Below, piece by piece: positions 1 through 8,300 of a stretch of 14,344 bases of DNA. Position numbers and translations under genes: made by a program. Source of the DNA: Bacteroidota bacterium (GTDB taxonomy: Bacteria > Bacteroidota > Bacteroidia > Bacteroidales > PUMT01); the NCBI GenBank assembly GCA_003567115.1, contig PXAP01000062.1, forward strand, positions 1 through 14,344, written 5' to 3'. The notes beneath the pieces were generated by a model that was given only the letters and a program-made list of their open reading frames with translations, ran no database searches and was not told the DNA's origin. Numbering within the stretch: position 1 is the stretch's first letter; each line of letters begins with the position of its first letter.

Positions 1-34
1 AAATATTTATAATAGTTAATCCAAATATTTTATC

Positions 35-1273
35 ATGAGAAAGCCGAACCGTCGTGATTTTATTTTAAAGGCATTTGTTGGAGGTGTTGCTGCTGTGTGT
101 GCCGGATGCCTGCTTTTAAAGGGTAGCAGAATGAAATATCTTCCGGACCTGGCTGCCTCAATCCCTGAAGCCTTCTTTTCAGGTTCCCCGTTTTCTGACC
201 CTTCATTTTCTGATTACCCCTCCTCAGAACTTATCCGCGAAAGCGATAAAACAGAGAAATCGCAGGGACGGGAAGCAATGTATTACACCAGGCTTGAAAG
301 GAATCGCGTTCGTTGTGATCTTTGCCACCGCAGCTGTATTATAGCTCAGGGCAGAAGAGGGTTTTGCAGGAACAGGGAAAACCGGCAGGGTAAGCTCTAC
401 AATGTGGTTTATGGACGCCCCTCTGCAGTTCATACCGACCCGGTCGAAAAGGAGCCGCAGCACCACATGTTGCCGGGGAGTGAAATGCTGAGTATCGGGA
501 CAGCAGGGTGTAATTTTCGCTGCCTGCACTGTCATAACTGGCACCTTTCACAGCATTCCATTGAGGAGATAGGCCGTTATCACAGTTATACACCGCATGA
601 GGCGGTAAACTACGCCATTGAGCTTGACGTTGCCATTATATCTTCTACCTATAACGAACCAACCGTCTTTTTCGAATATGTTCTGGATATTGCCAGAATT
701 GCCAAAAAGGAAGGGTTAAGGATACTCTGGCATTCCAACGGATATATTCAACCATTACCCCTGAAAGAACTTTTGCAATATACCGATGCGGTTACCATTG
801 ATTTAAAAGGTTTTTCCCGGAAGGCTTATGATAATTCTTCGGCCGAACCCGGGCCGGTTCTCAAAACTTTGCAGATTATAAAAGAAGCCGGTGTATGGCT
901 GGAGATAGTAAACCTGGTGATACCCACTATAAATGACTCTTCAAGGGAAATAGAAGATATGTGTGTCTGGATAAGAGACAATCTTTCACCGGAAGTGCCG
1001 CTCCATTTTTCCAGGTTTTTCCCGAATTATAAACTTACGCATATATCCGCCACTCCGATCGATACCCTTGAAAGGGCTTTGAAAACAGCACATAAAGTTG
1101 GCTTGCAGTATGTTACCCTGGGCAATGTTCCGGGCCATGAATACAATTCAACATTTTGTCCCCAATGCAGTAAAATCCTTATCCGCCGTGTGCATTTCAC
1201 CGTAGTGGAAAACAATATCAGTGACGGAAGATGCTCTTCCTGCGGGCACAGCATACCCGGTATCTGGAGTTAG
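35..1273 (+). CDS. amrS: AmmeMemoRadiSam-type radical SAM enzyme (AmrS/PflA-like) with Tat-type signal
   Basis: This is a 412-residue radical SAM protein. The [4Fe-4S]/SAM motif is CNFRCLHC (Cys159, Cys163, Cys166), preceded by the GTAG segment typical of pyruvate formate-lyase-activase-like AmrS proteins. An N-terminal cysteine cluster (Cys94, Cys97, Cys101, Cys111) and a C-terminal zinc-ribbon-like set (Cys375, Cys378, Cys400, Cys403) flank the core; the STYNEP stretch (204-209) and VTIDLKG (253-259) are further family hallmarks. The biochemical reaction of AmrS is not established; in other genomes it associates with AMMECR1- and Memo-type proteins, neither of which is in this window. The N-terminus, about 80 residues ahead of the conserved core, begins with NRRDFILK and a hydrophobic stretch (11-28), which resembles a twin-arginine signal. 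Cys25 after AG could be a lipidation site, but the -3 residue is unusual. Start: first ATG, preceded by an A/T-only stretch with two AAATATTT copies (1-8, 23-30). It is probably cotranscribed with the next gene. The family call is secure; the location is inferred. Confidence 0.88.
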   Translation: MRKPNRRDFILKAFVGGVAAVCAGCLLLKGSRMKYLPDLAASIPEAFFSGSPFSDPSFSDYPSSELIRESDKTEKSQGREAMYYTRLERNRVRCDLCHRSCIIAQGRRGFCRNRENRQGKLYNVVYGRPSAVHTDPVEKEPQHHMLPGSEMLSIGTAGCNFRCLHCHNWHLSQHSIEEIGRYHSYTPHEAVNYAIELDVAIISSTYNEPTVFFEYVLDIARIAKKEGLRILWHSNGYIQPLPLKELLQYTDAVTIDLKGFSRKAYDNSSAEPGPVLKTLQIIKEAGVWLEIVNLVIPTINDSSREIEDMCVWIRDNLSPEVPLHFSRFFPNYKLTHISATPIDTLERALKTAHKVGLQYVTLGNVPGHEYNSTFCPQCSKILIRRVHFTVVENNISDGRCSSCGHSIPGIWS

Positions 1274-1306
1274 TTTCTGACAGAAAAGGAGCATCCGGAA
1301 AAAAGA

Positions 1307-1350
1307 GAAGCCCGGACGGTCATGACCTTGACGGGGGTTTTCCGGGCTTC
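1307..1350. repeat. Nested hairpin between the radical SAM gene and the SpeE-like gene
   Basis: A perfect 10 bp inverted repeat, GAAGCCCGGA at 1307-1316 and TCCGGGCTTC at 1341-1350, encloses a 24 nt loop. The loop itself contains the perfect palindrome GGTCATGACC at 1318-1327. On the + strand the stem is followed by GCCGGAAAAATAAT, not by a T tract. On the - strand it runs into a T-rich stretch, yet no gene on that strand needs a terminator here. It may be an attenuator, an RNA-processing or stabilising hairpin within a two-gene operon, or an operator. The inverted repeat is certain; its role is not. Confidence 0.6.
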
Positions 1351-1372
1351 GCCGGAAAAATAATATGAATAA

Positions 1373-3928
1373 ATGAAGCAAAGGTTCATATATGCGGTTA
1401 TTCTTATGGGATTCAGCGGCCTTGTTGCCCAGATTGTTATTCTGAGGGAGCTGATGATCGCTTTTCACGGCAATGAGCTTTCAATCGGGGTTGTTTTAGC
1501 CAACTGGTTGCTGCTGGAATCTGCCGGCGCTTTCTTTCTGGGCAAAAAAATTGCCAGGGCAAGAAGAAAACTGGGATTTTTTATTCTGGTAACCATACTT
1601 TTTTCAGTTTTTTTCCTTGCGGCAATTTATGCTGTCAGGGTTTTCAAGGAGTTTATGACTGTTATGCCAGGTGAGGGACTGGGAATAATGCCGATGTTTT
1701 ATGTCTCCTTTTTAATTCTCCTGCCGGTGAGCTTATTGCATGGAGCGCTGTTTACTTCCGGCTGCAAACTCTATTTTCTTTATTCATCGGCGATTCGACC
1801 CTATAAGGCCGGACAGAATACCCGTGTTAAAGCTCAAGGGGATGAAAACTCTGACATGGGTGTTTCATCTGCCGGTTCACCGGAACCTTCAGAAGACAAG
1901 TTAAGTGCTTACAGCATTGCCAGGGTTTACATTTATGAAACTGTGGGAACGCTTTCCGGGGGCCTGGTATTGACCTATCTTTTTATACCATATCTGCATG
2001 CCGTTAAAATTGCATTGGTCCTCGCCCTCTTCAACTTCGCCATCTGCGCATTGTTGCTAAGGCCCTTCTGGCAGCCGCAGGTTTCAATAATAACAAGAGC
2101 AACGGGTATTTCCCTGTTTGGCCTTATACTTATAACCGTTTATCTTCTTGCAGGTTCGGGTGCGGACCGGATACATCTTTTTTCTGTAGAACGGCAATGG
2201 GAAAACCATCAGCTGTTGCATTACCGGAATTCCAACTACGGTAATATCGTGGTTGTTGAAAGAGAGGGGGAATATACATTTTTTTCAGACGGCCTGCCGG
2301 TAATTACCACACCAAATCCCGATGTGGTTTACGTGGAGGAATTTGTTCATTTCCCTTTGCTGTCACATCCCTCGCCTGGTGATGTCCTTGTGCTCAGCGG
2401 AGGCGCAGGTGGTGTGATAAATGAAATTCTGAAGCACGATGTGCAGAGAGTAGATTATGCCGAAGTAGACCCGATGATGCCGGAGGTGGTAAAAGAATTT
2501 CCCACAGCACTTACCGAAAGAGAGCTTGGAGATCCACGCGTTAATGTACAATATATGGACGGCAGGTTTTTTCTTAACAGAACATCGCAGATGTATGACA
2601 TCATTCTGAGCGGATTTACCGACCCTTCAACCTTACAGGCAAACCGGTTTTTCACCCGGGAGTTCTTTTCCCTGGCCGCAAACAGGCTTACCCCGGACGG
2701 TATTTTAGCTCTGGGACTGCCGGGTTCTCTGACTTATATGAGTTCAGAGCTGGCCGATCTTAATGGAGTGGTTCTCAACACCCTTAAAAATGTTTTCCCT
2801 TATGTAAGGGTAGTACCCGGTGACGGTATAAATTTTTATCTGGCTTCACGGTCACCAGCAGCAAAAGATACCGGGCATGCTGAAATGGTTGAAAGAATGG
2901 AAAAGCGTGAACTTGATCTTAACCTGATTACTCCCGGATACCTTGAATACAGATTGCATCAGCGATGGGTGGACTGGTTTATGGACAATATCGGGAAAAC
3001 CAGGGAGAGTGAGAACAACAAAACCAGGGAGAGTGAGAACAAAAAAAGCAGGGAGGGAAGCAAGGAGAAAGTTAACGGGATCAGGATCACGGTTGATAAA
3101 GAAACAGAAGAAAACAAAAACAGCGAAGAAAGGGTTTACGGAGGCGGGATTGATGAGTACAGGATTAACGAGGATTTCAGGCCAGTTGGTGTTTTTTACA
3201 GCCTGGTTTACTGGAATGAAAAGTTTTCTCCCTCTTTTAACAGGATTTTCAGGCAGAGTGAAAAAATCAGTCCCACCTTACTGGCAGGAATTTTCCTGGT
3301 GTTTTTTCTGCTGTTTTTATTTATCTCTTTCCGGGTCAGGAATTCCCTGAAGCCGGCACTTACTTTGTGTATTGTTTCTACCGGTTTTGCAGGGATGCTG
3401 TTTGACCTGATTTTAATATTTGCATTTCAGGTGCTTTACGGCTATATATTTTACTGGCTGGGGCTCCTGGTAACTGCTTTTATGGCCGGGGTGATGGTGG
3501 GAGGATTATGGATGACTGCCCTGCTGAAAAAAGTTGAATCCTCTGTTTCTGCAATTGTTGTAATAGAACTTGTTTTGATTGTTTTTGCGTTTCTTTTGCC
3601 CTTTATTTTTTCAAAGGCCGCTCCTTTACTGGTTTATCCCTGGTTTGATTTTATTTTGAGGGCAGTGTTTCTAATACTCTCACTTATTTCCGGTATGCTG
3701 GTGGGGGGAGAATTTCCCCTGGTAAACAGGGAGTATTTAAAAATTTCACCCAGTATAAGCGGCACTGCGGGATTGCTGTACAGCTCCGACCTCTGGGGCG
3801 GCTGGCTGGGAGGTATTCTGGGCGGGGTTGTGCTTTTGCCTGTTCTGGGGCTTATGCAAACTTCACTGGTTATTATAATGTTTAAAACCTCAAGTTTACT
3901 GTTGCTGGTGATTGCAGCAAAAAGATAA
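1373..3928 (+). CDS. Membrane-embedded spermidine-synthase-like protein (fused SpeE-fold domain)
   Basis: 851 residues in three parts. Residues 1-260 hold several membrane helices (about 5-25, 68-92, 106-130, 190-230, 242-260). Residues 275-495 form a spermine/spermidine synthase-like Rossmann domain. Residues 634-850 hold a second block of about six or seven helices. SAM-type motif I is VLVLSGGAGG (338-347), the acidic ribose-binding position is in DYAEVDP (361-367), and YDIILSGFTDP (408-418) matches the SpeE catalytic strand. Compared with E. coli SpeE (GGGDGA and FDVIISDCTDP), the two catalytic aspartates align with Ala345 and Gly414, so ordinary aminopropyl transfer to putrescine is doubtful. 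A charged, poorly ordered insert (about 541-600), containing an 8-residue tandem repeat, precedes the C-terminal helices. A second low-complexity loop lies at 145-178. The ATG at 1373 gives a sensible first membrane helix; no clear ribosome binding site precedes it. It lies 99 bp after the radical SAM gene in the same direction. The substrate is unknown. Confidence 0.82.
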   Translation: MKQRFIYAVILMGFSGLVAQIVILRELMIAFHGNELSIGVVLANWLLLESAGAFFLGKKIARARRKLGFFILVTILFSVFFLAAIYAVRVFKEFMTVMPGEGLGIMPMFYVSFLILLPVSLLHGALFTSGCKLYFLYSSAIRPYKAGQNTRVKAQGDENSDMGVSSAGSPEPSEDKLSAYSIARVYIYETVGTLSGGLVLTYLFIPYLHAVKIALVLALFNFAICALLLRPFWQPQVSIITRATGISLFGLILITVYLLAGSGADRIHLFSVERQWENHQLLHYRNSNYGNIVVVEREGEYTFFSDGLPVITTPNPDVVYVEEFVHFPLLSHPSPGDVLVLSGGAGGVINEILKHDVQRVDYAEVDPMMPEVVKEFPTALTERELGDPRVNVQYMDGRFFLNRTSQMYDIILSGFTDPSTLQANRFFTREFFSLAANRLTPDGILALGLPGSLTYMSSELADLNGVVLNTLKNVFPYVRVVPGDGINFYLASRSPAAKDTGHAEMVERMEKRELDLNLITPGYLEYRLHQRWVDWFMDNIGKTRESENNKTRESENKKSREGSKEKVNGIRITVDKETEENKNSEERVYGGGIDEYRINEDFRPVGVFYSLVYWNEKFSPSFNRIFRQSEKISPTLLAGIFLVFFLLFLFISFRVRNSLKPALTLCIVSTGFAGMLFDLILIFAFQVLYGYIFYWLGLLVTAFMAGVMVGGLWMTALLKKVESSVSAIVVIELVLIVFAFLLPFIFSKAAPLLVYPWFDFILRAVFLILSLISGMLVGGEFPLVNREYLKISPSISGTAGLLYSSDLWGGWLGGILGGVVLLPVLGLMQTSLVIIMFKTSSLLLLVIAAKR
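2996..3043 (+). repeat. 24 bp in-frame tandem repeat in the SpeE-like gene
   Basis: Two nearly identical 24 bp units (2996-3019 and 3020-3043) encode KTRESENN and KTRESENK. A shorter degenerate third copy follows (KSREGSK). The units lie in the charged loop before the C-terminal membrane block. Being a multiple of three, copy changes would keep the frame, so the loop length is probably free to vary. Confidence 0.85.
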
Positions 3929-4256
3929 ATGTGCCGACACTGTAGGCAGATAACCATTCGTACCGTGCTTCATTTGAAAATTTAACCTTATAAGCCTGTA
4001 AACCCACCGGAATTTTATATTTTTAATAAAATTTAAAATTTCCACGTCCTCAGGGTCGTGGAAATGTCCTGGCGGGACTTTGCCCGAAAAGCATGTGCGA
4101 CAAAATAATTTGCGGTGCGAAGCAAAATCGGGGTTAAGCCCACCTCCCCTGGTATTGGATAGTCGGGTTTCAGGGAATTTTTTACTGATTATATAATCTG
4201 ATCAGGAGTGCTTTACGAAACTCACAGTAAAGAATACATTTTAAAATCAGGGACTG
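3929..4256. other. 328 bp intergenic region without a convincing gene
   Basis: This gap separates the SpeE-like gene from the efflux operon. Its first 110 bases are A/T-rich and show only a weak TGCC...GGCA inverted repeat just after the stop. Bases 4039-4172 are richer in G/C and contain a strong hairpin plus several short inverted repeats, for example TTTGC...GCAAA around 4109-4125. The last 80 bases are A/T-rich again, with CTTTAC (4211-4216) opposite GTAAAG (4227-4232), and must include the efflux operon leader. A weak Bacteroidota-like promoter can be drawn from TTTG at 4079-4082 and ATAATTTG at 4105-4112, but the match is poor. The - strand has a long stop-free frame across this gap but no start codon in its upstream half, so I do not call a gene. 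Confidence 0.6.
4039..4064. repeat. 8 bp stem hairpin in the intergenic region
   Basis: TTTCCACG (4039-4046) is perfectly complementary to CGTGGAAA (4057-4064) around a 10 nt loop in which CC and GG could pair further. It is preceded on the + strand by a very A/T-rich stretch and lies 110 bp after the stop of the SpeE-like gene. That is far for its terminator, and no T tract follows. It may be the boundary of an intergenic repeat element. Confidence 0.55.
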
Positions 4257-5321
4257 ATGAGAATATTCAAAAATTTTATCTTGTTTGCAGGTATTATCTT
4301 GTTTAACTGTATTGTTTTTTGTTCGTGCGCAGACAGAAACGCTGAAGAAGAAACTCCGGTGCCGGTGAAAACCACCCGGCCGGAAGCCCTTGTGCCCCAT
4401 CTTACAAAAAGCTATCCTTCAGTGATAAGGGCAACTGCAGAAGCACACCTGTCTTTCAGGATACCCGGGCCCATTAGTGAGGTGCTGGTCAGAGAAGGAG
4501 ATTATGTTAAAGAGGGACAATTACTGGCACTTCTCGACCAGCGAGATTATAAAACACAGTTGAAAGCAACAGAAGCAAGATACAACGGCATAAAAGCCGA
4601 AGCGGAGCGTGTAATAGCCTTGTACGGGAAAGAGAGGGTTTCGGAGAGTGATTATGACAAGGCTGTTCATGGTCTTAAGCAAATCGAGGCAAAATACGAG
4701 GCTCATAGAAACCAGCTGCAGGATACCAGGCTGACGGCTCCTTTTGACGGGCAAATAATAGTAAAGTATTTTGACAATCACGAAGTTGTTGATGCGGGAA
4801 TCCCTGTTTTATCGCTTGTTGACCCACTCAGATATGAACTTGTAACCCACCTTCCTGCCCGTGATTACCTGAGAAAAGATGATTTTGTTGAATTCCGGGT
4901 TGCAACTTCAGAACAGCCGGACATTAAAATTCCGGCAAAACTCAGAAGCATTGCTTCTCAGGCAAATTTAAACGGTCTTTATACAGCCAGGTTTGAACTG
5001 GAGAATACGGCGGAGGTCACAATTTTGCCCGGCATGAGTGCCGAGACGGAAATTACTTACCGGCAGGAAGCTGATGAGCTGTTTAAACTGCCATCGACGG
5101 CAATTTTTGGGAAAGAACAGAAATCGCGGGTGTGGTTGGTAAATCAGGATAAAAGTACGGTTCATTCAGTACCGGTGGAGATTTTGAGTATTGAATCTGA
5201 CGGACAGGCACTGGTTAAAGCGGATATTGGGCCGGATGATATCATAGTAAGCGCCGGCGTGCATTCACTCCGGGAAGGCCAGAAGGTAAAATCTGTTAAT
5301 ATTCCCGGTTATCTGCCGTGA
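4257..5321 (+). CDS. RND efflux periplasmic adaptor (membrane fusion lipoprotein)
   Basis: A 354-residue adaptor of the HlyD/AcrA type that would connect the inner-membrane pump to the outer-membrane channel. The N-terminus is a lipoprotein signal with the likely modified cysteine at Cys24 (FCSC). The first lipoyl half is about 67-98 (FRIPGPISEVLVREGDYV), an alpha-helical hairpin covers about 98-155, and the second lipoyl half is 156-189 (TRLTAPFDGQI). A beta-barrel (about 190-268) ending in LPGMSAETEI and a membrane-proximal domain (about 275-350) follow. The length is typical of shorter Bacteroidota adaptors. The ATG at 4257 starts directly at the signal peptide. It is first in a three-gene operon: the pump gene begins 70 bp downstream. 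No TetR- or AraC-type regulator is nearby. Confidence 0.92.
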   Translation: MRIFKNFILFAGIILFNCIVFCSCADRNAEEETPVPVKTTRPEALVPHLTKSYPSVIRATAEAHLSFRIPGPISEVLVREGDYVKEGQLLALLDQRDYKTQLKATEARYNGIKAEAERVIALYGKERVSESDYDKAVHGLKQIEAKYEAHRNQLQDTRLTAPFDGQIIVKYFDNHEVVDAGIPVLSLVDPLRYELVTHLPARDYLRKDDFVEFRVATSEQPDIKIPAKLRSIASQANLNGLYTARFELENTAEVTILPGMSAETEITYRQEADELFKLPSTAIFGKEQKSRVWLVNQDKSTVHSVPVEILSIESDGQALVKADIGPDDIIVSAGVHSLREGQKVKSVNIPGYLP

Positions 5322-5362
5322 TGCATTATTAATCTCTTTTTTAAGGAGTCAGATTTACAATT

Positions 5363-5395
5363 ATGCTAAAAATTAATAAGATGTACCTCCTATGA
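5363..5395 (+). CDS. Possible 10-codon leader peptide overlapping the pump start
   Basis: A short ORF encodes MLKINKMYLL. Its TGA stop (5393-5395) overlaps the ATG of the RND pump (5392-5394) in an ATGA arrangement. AAGGAG lies at 5343-5348, 14 nt before the leader ATG, which is too far for an ideal ribosome binding site, yet there is no such site directly before the pump ATG. Translation of the leader could deliver ribosomes to the pump start by coupling. A chance ORF of this length in A/T-rich DNA is also quite possible. Confidence 0.3.
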   Translation: MLKINKMYLL

Positions 5396-8300
5396 CAGAA
5401 TTTGTATTTAAAAACAAGATACTGTTTTATTTTTTCCTCCTTGTGCTGGTAGTTGGGGGGATTATCTCCTTTATGTCGATGAGCAAGCTGGAAGACCCTG
5501 AAGTTGAAGTAAAACTGGCACTGGTGATAACCGTGTATCCCGGAGCATCGGCCTATGAAGTAGAGGAGGAGGTTACTGATATTATTGAAGAGGCCATACA
5601 GACCATGGGCAGCATCAACAGAATAGAATCCCGCTCAGAGGCCGATTACTCTGAAATTACTGTAGAGCTGCATCCTACTGTTATCGGTGATGAAATAGAG
5701 CAGAAATGGGATATTCTCCGGCGCAGAGTGACCGGGGCTGCTGCCCGCCTTCCTGCCGGTGCGGAAATGCCAATGGTTATTGATGATTTTGGCGATGTGT
5801 TCGGACTTTTTTATGCCATGACCTCCGACGGTTTTTCTTATGAAGAGATGCATGATTACGGGCAGCTGGTGAAAAATCAGTTATATGCAATACCTGATGT
5901 GAAGCGGGTGGAGATATACGGGGACCGTTCTCCGGCTGTTTATATTAAGTTAAAACAGCCGGTAATGGCCAATCTGGGGGTTCATCCCGCCGAAGTACTC
6001 GGTACTTTGCGTGATCAGAATGAAACACTTTATGCCGGATATTATGAAGCAGGTGATGAGCGTATAAGGATGAGGGTAGGTGACAGTTTCCACAACACGG
6101 AGGATATTCGCAATCTCATAATACATGGCCATGAGAGAGATCAGGTAAGGCTTTCCGATATTGCCTATGTAGAGCGTGGCCTTGAAAAACCTTACCGTGA
6201 AGCCATGCGCCATAATAAGCTTCCCGCACTTGGTATTGCCATATCCATGGAAAGTGGCGGAAATATTATTGCTCTGGGCGAACGGGTTGATGACAGGCTT
6301 GCTGAACTCCGGGCGGACCGGATTCCTGCAGGCATAGATTTCGAAAAGGTGTTTTTTCAGCCGGAGAAAGTCGAGAATGCTATTTCTGTGTTTATGTTTA
6401 ATCTGGTCCAGTCAGTAATTATTGTTATTGTTGTTTTGATGTTTGCAATGGGCTGGCGGAGCGGACTGATTATAGGAAGCGGATTGCTTATCACCATATT
6501 GGGCTCTTTAGTGGTACTCAATCTTCTTGATGGCACCCTGCAAAGAGTTTCGCTGGCTGCTTTCATTGTGGCGATGGGTATGCTGGTTGACAATGCAATT
6601 GTGATTGTTGATGGTATCCTTACGGATCTGCAGGGTGGCATGAAAAAGGAAAAGGCGCTGGTAAATACTGTTCATAAAACTGCATGGCCACTTCTTGGAG
6701 CCACCCTGATAGCAATTTTTGCGTTCCTCCCCACCTTCCTCTCCCCGGATACAGCAGGTGTATATATCCGTGATCTTTTTATTGTTCTGACTGTCTCGCT
6801 TTTACTCAGCTGGTTCCTGGCTCTCACTCATGCACCGCTTATGGCTGACATTCAGTTTAATCCTGAAAGAATCAAAAAAACGAAAGATAAGCTTTATTCA
6901 GGAAGAGTATATAAAATACACAAAAGTGCCCTTAATTACGTTTTGTGCCACAAAACCATGGCCCTGTCTGTGGTCCTTGCCCTTCTGGCAATAACTGTTC
7001 TGCTTTTCAGGTTCGTTCCCAGGACATTCTTCCCGGATTTAACTTACAGCCAGCTGTATATAGAGTACAATCTGCCTGCCGGATCACGAATAGAAGCAGT
7101 GGAGCGGGATTTGGCAGAAATTGAGGAATATCTGCTTAACCGGCCTGAGGTTATTAAAGTTACCACCAGCCTGGGAGGAACGCCAGCCCGCTATAATCTG
7201 GTTCGGTATGTTGCAACCCCGTCTATGAGCTATGGTGAGCTGATTGTTGAGTTTAAAGATGCTGAAGTGCTTGTTGAAAAAGTTCCGGAAATCCAGAATT
7301 ATCTGTCGGCTCATTACCCTCAGGCATATGCCAGGGTTCAAAGGTACAATCTGATGTACAAGGAATTTCCGGTGGAGGTAATGTTTACAGGTCCTGATCC
7401 GGACGTGCTGAAAGAATTAACTTCAAAGGCTGTCTCCATTATGGAGAATGAGCCTTCAGCCATACTGGTAACTCATGACTGGGAGCCTGCATCCAAAGTA
7501 AAAGTGGCACAATATAATCAGAAAAAGGCAAGACGTGCGGGACTGTCGCGTACCGATGTGGCGTTATCCCTGCTCTCCTCTGCAGATGGCCTCCCTTTGG
7601 GAAATTTATATATAGATAATCGTTTTATCCCTCTTATTTTAAAAAGTACAACAGGAAAAGGAGAACCCTTGGAAAATCATGAAACCATTCCTGCATTCAG
7701 GACTGTACCCTCAACTGATTTTCTGGATCCCGGATTGCTTAACAGGATAATGACAGGTGTTATAGATCCTGCCGGTATTTTTGAAGCGGTTATTGGTACC
7801 GTACCACTTAAGCAGGCTGTAGATGAAATTGCTTTGGAATGGGAAGAACCTGTGGTCAGGCGCTATAACAGAGTCAGGGCCATGAGGGCTCAATGCAACC
7901 CGGCTCCGGGTAAAACAGCCGATGATGTGCGCACCGGCATTCTTGAAGACATTGAAAATATTGAGCTGCCTGTGGGGTATAATATGGAATGGAAGGGTGA
8001 GTACGAAGCCAGCTCAGAGGCTCAGCAATATTTGTTTATGTATCTGCCCCATGCTGTTGTACTGATAATTGCCGTTCTTATTGCCCTGTTTAATGATTAT
8101 AAAAAGCCGTTGATTATAATATTAAGCCTGCCTCTGGCATTTATCGGTATTGTACCCGGAATGCTTCTGGCGGGAAAGGAGTTCGGCTTTGTAGCCATAG
8201 TGGGCACCCTGGGACTGATGGGTTTGATGATTAAAAACGGAGTGGTACTGATCGAAGAAGTGGGATTCCAGATAAAAGGAGGGAGGGAACACCTTGAAGC

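Noticed and set aside
1365..1376. Three-codon ORF (MNK) whose stop overlaps the start of the SpeE-like gene
   Set aside because: It resembles the leader before the pump gene, but three codons in A/T-rich DNA are expected by chance.
2943..3350. 135-codon + strand ORF inside the SpeE-like gene
   Set aside because: It is a frame-shifted reading of the charged insert and the first C-terminal membrane segment, without family features.
3929..3960. Intrinsic terminator right after the SpeE-like gene
   Set aside because: Only a 4 bp TGCC/GGCA stem and no T tract can be seen.
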